From positions 1-24,885 of the forward strand of contig DNLQ01000027.1 in NCBI GenBank assembly GCA_003488415.1: DNA of 24,885 bases, written 5' to 3'. A model generated the notes under the pieces. The model was not told where the DNA came from and did no database searches. It saw only the letters and a list, made by a program, of their open reading frames with translations. The translations under genes were made by a program, and so were the position numbers. Below are positions 1 to 5,464 of this stretch, in pieces (within the stretch, counting starts at the first letter, position 1; every line of letters begins with the position of its first letter). The DNA comes from Ruminococcus sp. GTDB lineage: Bacteria; Bacillota; Clostridia; Oscillospirales; Ruminococcaceae.

Positions 1-438
1 TTCGTGTTTCAGTTCTACAACCTTGTTCAGAACCTCACTGCTCTGGAAAACGTTGAGCTTGCGGCTCAGATATGCCGTGAACCTCTCGATGCAGCTCAGG
101 TGCTCAGACAGGTAGGACTCGCCGAGCGCATGAACAACTTCCCTGCTCAGCTATCAGGCGGCGAGCAGCAGCGTGTGGCTATTGCACGAGCCCTTGCCAA
201 AAACCCTAAGCTGCTGCTGTGCGACGAACCTACAGGCGCTCTTGACTACACCACCGGCAAGGCTGTACTCAAACTGTTACAGGATACCTGCCGCAGCACC
301 GGTAAGACTGTCGTGGTCATAACCCATAACCAGGCGCTTGCAGCTATGGCTGACCGTATCATCACCGTGAAAAGCGGTACTGTGGAAAGTGTACGGCTGA
401 ACGATAATATCGTTGACGTATCCGAGATAGAGTGGTGA
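1..438 (+). CDS. ABC transporter ATP-binding protein (LolD/MacB type), 5' end outside window
   Basis: This is the C-terminal part of an ATPase that powers a MacB/FtsX-type permease. The reading frame is open from base 1, so the start and the Walker A motif lie upstream. Visible in order are the Q-loop (FVFQFYNL, window residues 1-8), the ABC signature LSGGEQQ (about residue 51), Walker B with the catalytic Glu in LLLCDEPTGALD, and the H-loop THN. The family uses ATP hydrolysis for mechanotransmission or export rather than import through a membrane pore. The TGA stop is 4 bases before the ATG of the large FtsX permease, so the two are almost certainly co-translated partners. The substrate is unknown. 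The family call is firm. Confidence 0.93.
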   Translation, partial: FVFQFYNLVQNLTALENVELAAQICREPLDAAQVLRQVGLAERMNNFPAQLSGGEQQRVAIARALAKNPKLLLCDEPTGALDYTTGKAVLKLLQDTCRSTGKTVVVITHNQALAAMADRIITVKSGTVESVRLNDNIVDVSEIEW

Positions 439-442
439 GCAA

Positions 443-3400
443 ATGAAGTCTATCGGAAAAACTACAGTCAGAGAGGTAAAACACTCCTTCGGACGCTTCT
501 TCGCCATTCTCGCTATCATCGCACTTGGCGTCGGCTTCTTCGGCGGAGTACGCATTACTACTCCGGCTATGATAAAGATGATGAACGGCTACTACAGCGA
601 CAATAACTTCTACGATTACAGGCTTATCTCCTCACTGGGCTGGGATAAGGAGAGTGCCGGCTATTTCAGTCAGCTCCCGGACGTGCGCTCTGCTGAGGGA
701 GCTGTGACCGCTGATGTGCTGTTCATAAACGGTCAGAACGAACCGGTCATGAAGATACACACCCTGCCGGATAAGATAAACGGTATCCAGCTCAAAGAAG
801 GCAGACTGCCGGAGCGTCCCGATGAGTGCATCGCTGACGCATCCACAAACATCAGAACCGGAGACATACTGAAAGTCTCCCCGGAGAATAACGAGGATAC
901 CACGGAGATGCTGAACTTCACTGAGCTTAAAGTGGTCGGAAAGGCTGCTTCATCACTGTACATTAACTTTGAACGTGGAACTACCTCCCTGGGCAACGGC
1001 TCTCTGACAGGCTTTCTGTATGTAACGCCTGACGCCTTCGATACCGATTACTTTACGGAGATATGGGTGAGATTCGATCAGGACTTCACTATCTACTCCG
1101 ACGAATACAAGGACTACATAAAAGCCCGTGAGGATCAGTGGGAGGACTATGCAAGGAAACAGGCTGATATCCGTTATAACAGGATAGTCACCGAGGCTGA
1201 GGAAGAGCTTGATGACGGCAGACGTGAGCTTGAAGAAAAACGCTCCGAGGGACAGACCGAGCTTGACGATGCACGCAAAGAGCTTGATGATGCGGATAAG
1301 GAACTGAAAGACGCTGCAAAGGAACTTGAAGACGGCGAAAAGGAGCTTGCGGACGGTCAGGCGGAGCTTGACAAGGCAAAGAAGGAACTTGAGGACGGTC
1401 AGAAAGAACTTGATAAAGCTAAAACTCAGCTTGAGGACTCGGAAAAGCAGCTAAAGGATGCTGAAAACAAGCTCCGGGAAACTGAGGAACAGCTCCGCTC
1501 CGGTCAGGCACAGCTTGACTCCGCACGTCAGGAGCTTGATGCCAGGGAAGCTCAGCTGAAAGCTGCTGCCGAGGCTCTGCCTGTCCAGGAAGCAGCCTTC
1601 TACGCAAAATACGCAGAGGCTCTCTCTATGATAGATAAACTGCCCGAGGAAGTCAGCGGGCCGATACTTGCTGCAAAGGCACAGATAGAAGCCGGAAAGG
1701 TACAGACTGAAACCGGTTTGCAGCAGATAGCTGCCGCACGTCAGGAGCTTGAAGCAAAACAGGCAGAGATAAACTCCGGCAGAGAACAGTATGAAGCCGG
1801 AAAGCGTGAGTACGAAGCCGGAAAGGCAGAATACGAAAAAGGCATTGCTGAATACAATGACGGTTTAAAAAAGGCGGAAGAAGGAAAGCAGAAGTACGAG
1901 GACGGAGTCAGGGAGCTTGAAGAGGCACGTCAGAAGCTGGAGGACGGAAAAAAGGAATACGAGGACGGTCTCAATGAATATAACGACGGTCTGAAAGAAT
2001 ACAAGGACGGTATAAAGGAATTTGATGAAAAGATCTCTGACGCCGAAAAGGAACTGGCAGAAGCTGAGGACGATATAGACGGCATATCCAAGCCGGATGT
2101 ATGGGTACTGGGACGGAATACCAACATCGGCTACGCCTGCTTTGAAAACGATTCCCAGATCGTAAGCCAGGTCGCAAGAGTATTTCCGGTGTTCTTTATT
2201 CTGGTAGCTGCACTGGTCTGCATGACCACAATGACACGTATGGTCGAAGAACAGCGAACTCAGATAGGTGTACTCAAAGCTCTCGGCTATTCAAATGCCG
2301 CTGTTATGGGCAAGTTCATCTTCTACTCCGGTACTGCCGCTGTACTTGGCTGCATCATCGGATATGCAGCGGGAACATGGCTGTTTCCTTTTGTTATATG
2401 GAACACCTACAAATTGATGTACCTGCCGCTTGATATACACTATATGTTCGGATGGCAGCTTGCCGCAGCCGCCGGAGCAGCAGCACTTCTCTGCTCGATA
2501 GGCACTACCTTCATAGCCTGCCGGTATGAACTGGGTGAGACCGCCGCAAACCTTATGCGTCCGAAGTCTCCCAAGGCAGGCAAGAGAGTCCTGCTGGAGC
2601 GCATCCCATTCATATGGAACAGGCTGAAATTCCTGCACAAGGTCTCTGTAAGAAACATTTTCCGGTATAAGGGGCGTTTCTTTATGATGATCCTGGGTAT
2701 AGGCGGCTGTACCGCACTGCTCCTCACCGGCTTCGGTCTCAACGACTCTGTGGCAGGATTTGCAGATGTGCAGTACGGAGAGATACAGACTTCCGATGCC
2801 TCGGTATCATTCAAGTCCGAAAAATACAAGGCTATGGATGAGCTTTTAAACGATATCCATGTCAAGTATATGCTGCTTAGTGAAAGCGCCTGGGATCTGG
2901 TTTATGACAACGGTATCAAAAGCGTGACTCTCGAAGCCGTGGAGGACTTCTCCGGGATCGACAGCTTCATGCACTTCCACACTCCGGAAGGAACTCCTCT
3001 TCTGCCGCCGGCAAGAGGTGAAGCCCTGGTATGCAACAGCATATCAAAACGGTACGGCGTTAAGACCGGCGATACCATTACTCTCCGTGATCCGGATATG
3101 CGTGAGCTTACTCTCACAGTCTCCGGTGTATTTGAGAACCATGTATACAATTATATATTCATTTCTTCTGATACGATCGAGTCTCAGCTCAGTGAAGCTC
3201 CGGAGCTGAATACTGCCTATGTGAACTTTGCAGAGGATATGGATATATACAGGATGTCTGCCGGCATCTCCAAAAAGAGCTATGTTACCTCAGTGACTAT
3301 TTACCAGGATCTGCGTACAAGAATGGCTAAGATGATGAACAGCCTCAGCTACATCGTTCTCCTTGTCATCTCCTGCGCCGCCGGACTTGCCTTCATTGTC

Positions 3401-3745
3401 ATCTATAATCTCACCAATATCAATATAACCGAGCGTGTGCGTGAGATAGCCACGATCAAGGTGCTTGGCTTCTTCCGCAGAGAGACCTCCGCATATGTAC
3501 TTCGTGAGAACCTCTTTCTTACCTCCATCGGCATTCTCGCAGGACTTGGACTGGGCGTACTGCTGCACAGATTCGTCATGGCTCAGATAATCGTGGATAT
3601 GGTGGACTTCAAGGTCCGCATTCTTCCGCTGAGCTTCCTGTGGAGCATACTTCTCACCTTCCTTTTCAACTTCATCGTGAACCTGTTCATGGAGCTGAAG
3701 CTGGAGAAGATCAATATGGCGGAGTCGCTGAAATCAGTGGACTGA
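443..3745 (+). CDS. FtsX/MacB-type ABC transporter permease with large coiled-coil insertion
   Basis: This 1100-residue membrane protein has an N-terminal transmembrane helix (about residues 18-36), an extracytoplasmic domain (about 40-225), and a very long charged coiled coil (about 228-545) of heptad-like ELxDGxK/KELDxA and EYxxG units. A first FtsX core follows (helices about 578-598, 622-645, 671-693), then another helix (about 745-765), a second extracytoplasmic domain (about 770-960) and three last helices (about 965-1095). Both FtsX cores carry the ExxxIGVLKALG-like cytoplasmic segment (RTQIGVLKALGY and REIATIKVLGF). The gene sits 4 bases after its ATPase gene. Coiled-coil FtsX permeases of this size are common in Clostridia and generally act on the envelope; the substrate is not known. 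It ends at a shared terminator. Confidence 0.92.
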   Translation: MKSIGKTTVREVKHSFGRFFAILAIIALGVGFFGGVRITTPAMIKMMNGYYSDNNFYDYRLISSLGWDKESAGYFSQLPDVRSAEGAVTADVLFINGQNEPVMKIHTLPDKINGIQLKEGRLPERPDECIADASTNIRTGDILKVSPENNEDTTEMLNFTELKVVGKAASSLYINFERGTTSLGNGSLTGFLYVTPDAFDTDYFTEIWVRFDQDFTIYSDEYKDYIKAREDQWEDYARKQADIRYNRIVTEAEEELDDGRRELEEKRSEGQTELDDARKELDDADKELKDAAKELEDGEKELADGQAELDKAKKELEDGQKELDKAKTQLEDSEKQLKDAENKLRETEEQLRSGQAQLDSARQELDAREAQLKAAAEALPVQEAAFYAKYAEALSMIDKLPEEVSGPILAAKAQIEAGKVQTETGLQQIAAARQELEAKQAEINSGREQYEAGKREYEAGKAEYEKGIAEYNDGLKKAEEGKQKYEDGVRELEEARQKLEDGKKEYEDGLNEYNDGLKEYKDGIKEFDEKISDAEKELAEAEDDIDGISKPDVWVLGRNTNIGYACFENDSQIVSQVARVFPVFFILVAALVCMTTMTRMVEEQRTQIGVLKALGYSNAAVMGKFIFYSGTAAVLGCIIGYAAGTWLFPFVIWNTYKLMYLPLDIHYMFGWQLAAAAGAAALLCSIGTTFIACRYELGETAANLMRPKSPKAGKRVLLERIPFIWNRLKFLHKVSVRNIFRYKGRFFMMILGIGGCTALLLTGFGLNDSVAGFADVQYGEIQTSDASVSFKSEKYKAMDELLNDIHVKYMLLSESAWDLVYDNGIKSVTLEAVEDFSGIDSFMHFHTPEGTPLLPPARGEALVCNSISKRYGVKTGDTITLRDPDMRELTLTVSGVFENHVYNYIFISSDTIESQLSEAPELNTAYVNFAEDMDIYRMSAGISKKSYVTSVTIYQDLRTRMAKMMNSLSYIVLLVISCAAGLAFIVIYNLTNINITERVREIATIKVLGFFRRETSAYVLRENLFLTSIGILAGLGLGVLLHRFVMAQIIVDMVDFKVRILPLSFLWSILLTFLFNFIVNLFMELKLEKINMAESLKSVD
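1124..2077 (+). repeat. Degenerate 21-bp periodic repeat encoding the permease coiled coil
   Basis: The DNA of the permease insertion repeats roughly every 21 bases (seven codons), visible as recurring gagcttgac/gaacttgaggacgg units at about 1200-1570. A second related block, tacgaagccggaaag/gaggacgg, spans about 1775-2032. The encoded units are ELDxAxK and YEDGxKE-like heptads. The short stretch between the blocks (about residues 378-415, around EALPVQEAAFYAKY) breaks the period and contains Pro and Gly, suggesting two coiled-coil arms joined by a turn, as in a helical hairpin. The repeat is inside a CDS and is not a mobile element. Confidence 0.75.
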
Positions 3746-3778
3746 TCCCTTCACCGTCATTTCTGTCAGTATCAAAAA

Positions 3779-3805
3779 AGCGTCACGGTATCGCTCCGTG
3801 ACGCT
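3779..3805. terminator. Bidirectional intrinsic terminator between convergent operons
   Basis: A perfect 10-bp stem (AGCGTCACGG at 3779-3788 with CCGTGACGCT at 3796-3805) closes a 7-base loop. On the plus strand it is followed by CTTTATTATT. On the minus strand it is followed by six T residues (the A run at 3774-3779). It lies 33 bases after the permease stop and 5 bases beyond the spoVM stop, so it can end both transcripts. The minus-strand U tract is the better one. Confidence 0.85.
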
Positions 3806-3810
3806 CTTTA

Positions 3811-3894
3811 TTATTCCTCGTCTTTCTTTATACCAAAGATCACCCGGAGTATCCCGGAAAGAACCTTCGGACTTCTGATGACTACTACCTTCAC
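3811..3894 (-). CDS. spoVM: SpoVM-like stage V sporulation peptide (27 aa)
   Basis: This 27-codon gene has a GTG start, a TAA stop and a strong ribosome-binding site (AAAGGAGGG, 3901-3909) 6-7 bases upstream. The peptide begins MKVVVIRSPK, continues VLSGILRVIFG and ends in IKKDEE: an amphipathic helix with a charged tail. Compared with B. subtilis SpoVM as I recall it, M1, K2, I6, P9, K10, L12, G14, I15, R17 and G21 are identical at the same positions. SpoVM inserts into the outer forespore membrane, recognises its convex curvature and anchors SpoIVA to start coat assembly. The position directly after thiamine pyrophosphokinase matches B. subtilis thiN-spoVM. The RBS lies in a hairpin, and the bidirectional terminator follows at once. 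The peptide is too short for most automated gene callers. Confidence 0.88.
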   Translation of the reverse strand: MKVVVIRSPKVLSGILRVIFGIKKDEE

Positions 3895-3902
3895 TTCTAT
3901 CC

Positions 3903-3939
3903 CTCCTTTGCTGAATAGTACATTATATTCAGCAAGGAG
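3903..3939 (-). promoter_or_regulatory. RBS-sequestering hairpin in front of spoVM
   Basis: On the minus strand CTCCTTGCTGAATA (3939-3926) pairs with TATTCAGCAAAGGAG (3917-3903). This gives a 14-bp stem with one bulged base and an 8-base loop. The 3' arm contains the AAGGAG core of the spoVM Shine-Dalgarno, so the folded RNA hides it. No U run follows, so this is not an intrinsic terminator. A TATAAT lies in the loop region (3927-3922) but without a recognisable -35. An RNA starting a few bases downstream of that hexamer would lack the 5' arm and expose the RBS. The structure is seen directly; the regulatory role is inferred. Confidence 0.65.
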
Positions 3940-3947
3940 CATCACCG

Positions 3948-4589
3948 TTACCTGTTGGTCATGACCACCAGTACGATACCTGAATCAAGCCGCAGCTCTG
4001 CATGGTCAGAGGTTATCTCGTTGCTGACGCCGATAGGGTACGCCGGCGTCATGGTATAGTCTCTGAGCGGATACCTGACTCCGCTGAGCTCACTGATGAC
4101 TGCTTTGTCAGTAAGTGCAAATACGGAAAAATAGCCCGGACATCTTTGATAGCTCACTGTCCCTTCCTCCGCACCCTGCACAAGAAGTACCTCGTCTCCG
4201 CAGATACGCATACTGCATCCCCGCTCCCGGGCGAAAAGCAGCGTCTGGACATTTGCTACAGCGTGATCGAAGCGGCTTCCTCCAAGAGCGCCGTAAAGGT
4301 CTATCTCACGGCAGCCCTTCTCTATAGCTATCCTGACTGCCATAATGGTATCTGTATCGTCCTTCTCCGGAACGCTGCGGTATATCTCAGCCTCTGTCTC
4401 AGGCAGAGAGTCACGGTAGGAGTCAAAGTCTCCTACTATAATATCAGGAGCTGTTCCAAGAGTCTCCGTATGCCTCAGACCGCAGTCTGCGGCTATGATA
4501 AGGTCTGCACGTCTGAGAACAGCTTCTCTGTCACAGCAGGAACCGAGGTCTCCGCCTGCAAAGATGACCGCAGTCTTTTTACCGTTCAT
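3948..4589 (-). CDS. thiN: Thiamine pyrophosphokinase
   Basis: Transfers pyrophosphate from ATP to thiamine to make the cofactor thiamine diphosphate in the cytoplasm. Near the N-terminus it shows the family motifs FAGGDLG, then ADCGLRH and DIIVGDFDS, the acidic loop EKDDTDT, and YGALGGSRFDHAVANVQ; these supply the metal and thiamine sites. At about 213 residues it has the normal length of the bacterial TPK family. The ATG at 4589 overlaps the rsgA stop as ATGA and has AAGGAG upstream; an in-frame GTG at 4601 is possible but has poor spacing. It follows rsgA directly, whereas B. subtilis has rpe between them. Next comes the hairpin and spoVM. Confidence 0.93.
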   Translation of the reverse strand: MNGKKTAVIFAGGDLGSCCDREAVLRRADLIIAADCGLRHTETLGTAPDIIVGDFDSYRDSLPETEAEIYRSVPEKDDTDTIMAVRIAIEKGCREIDLYGALGGSRFDHAVANVQTLLFARERGCSMRICGDEVLLVQGAEEGTVSYQRCPGYFSVFALTDKAVISELSGVRYPLRDYTMTPAYPIGVSNEITSDHAELRLDSGIVLVVMTNR

Positions 4590-5464
4590 TTCAGTTCCCA
4601 CTCCTTCAGCTGCTTTGCCTCCTGATACATTGCCACATAGCTCTCGTGACGGCTCTCAGGGATCAGCCCTTTTTCTACTGCTTCCACTATGGTACAGCCC
4701 TTCTCGCACAGGTGGGCGCAGTCTCTGAACCGGCATCCGCCGATATATGGTGCAAACTCCCGGAAGCAGCCTGCAAGCTCCTCCTTGCGTATTATGTCAT
4801 AGCGGTTGGTATCAAAGGTGGAAAAACCGGGAGTATCTGCTATGTAGCCTCCGTCCTCAAGTCTGTACAGCTCCGCATGGCGTGTGGTGTGACGTCCTCT
4901 GCCCAGCTTCCGGCTTATCTCTCCGGTAGCCAGCTTCAGCTCCGGGTATGCTGCATTGAGCAGGGTGGACTTGCCTGCACCGGAATTGCCTGTAAAAGCG
5001 CTTATCTTCCCACGCAGCAGCTCTCTTACCGCCTCCACGGACTCAGACCGGCTGTAGTCTATTTCCAGTACCCTTATGCCTATGCCGGAATAAGTCTCCC
5101 TGAGCGGAGCGCTGTCCGCAAGGTCAGTCTTGGTTATGGCAACTACAGGCTCTATCCCCTTGTACTCCGCCACTGCTATGAACTTGTCCAGAATCAGCAG
5201 GTTAGGGGCAGGATCTGCAACGGAGGTTATGAATATAAGCTGATCCAGATTTGCAAGAGGCGGACGCACTATATAATTGCGCCTCTCCTCCACGGCTGTG
5301 ATAACTCCGTCTCCGAATACAACTCTGTCGCCGGCACAGGGTGATATGCCTTTATTGCGGAATACTCCTCTCGCCCTGCACTCATATATGCCGTCAGGGG
5401 ACTCTACTGTGTAGAGTCCCCCTAAGCATTTTGTTATGATTCCGCTTTCAGAAGTGCTTACCAT
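4586..5464 (-). CDS. rsgA: Ribosome small-subunit biogenesis GTPase RsgA
   Basis: A circularly permuted GTPase that checks late maturation of the 30S subunit. The 292 residues comprise an N-terminal OB fold (about 1-68), the G domain with G4 first (TKTD, 111-114), then the P-loop GNSGAGKST (159-167) and G3 DTPG (210-213). The C-terminal zinc site is C244, C249, H251 and C257, with the helical tail after it. The permuted G4-G1-G3 order is diagnostic. Its ATG overlaps the last 7 bases of prkC, so translation is probably coupled. In B. subtilis the homologue (CpgA) is a PrkC substrate and is encoded next to it; the same neighbourhood is kept here. Confidence 0.97.
   Translation of the reverse strand: MVSTSESGIITKCLGGLYTVESPDGIYECRARGVFRNKGISPCAGDRVVFGDGVITAVEERRNYIVRPPLANLDQLIFITSVADPAPNLLILDKFIAVAEYKGIEPVVAITKTDLADSAPLRETYSGIGIRVLEIDYSRSESVEAVRELLRGKISAFTGNSGAGKSTLLNAAYPELKLATGEISRKLGRGRHTTRHAELYRLEDGGYIADTPGFSTFDTNRYDIIRKEELAGCFREFAPYIGGCRFRDCAHLCEKGCTIVEAVEKGLIPESRHESYVAMYQEAKQLKEWELK

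Noticed and set aside
1188..2177. Several minus-strand open frames inside the permease coiled coil
   Set aside because: They mirror the repetitive codons of the coiled coil and lack start signals or domains.
3922..3950. Possible spoVM promoter using the TATAAT in the hairpin loop
   Set aside because: No -35 match to sigma-A and no clear sigma-E type motif was visible at the right distance, so it is not listed as a promoter; it is only used as a hypothesis in the hairpin finding.
4002..5344. Long plus-strand open frames (207 and 232 codons) opposite tpk and rsgA
   Set aside because: They lie antisense to genes with complete, intact family motifs, show no recognisable domains and have no plausible ribosome-binding sites.
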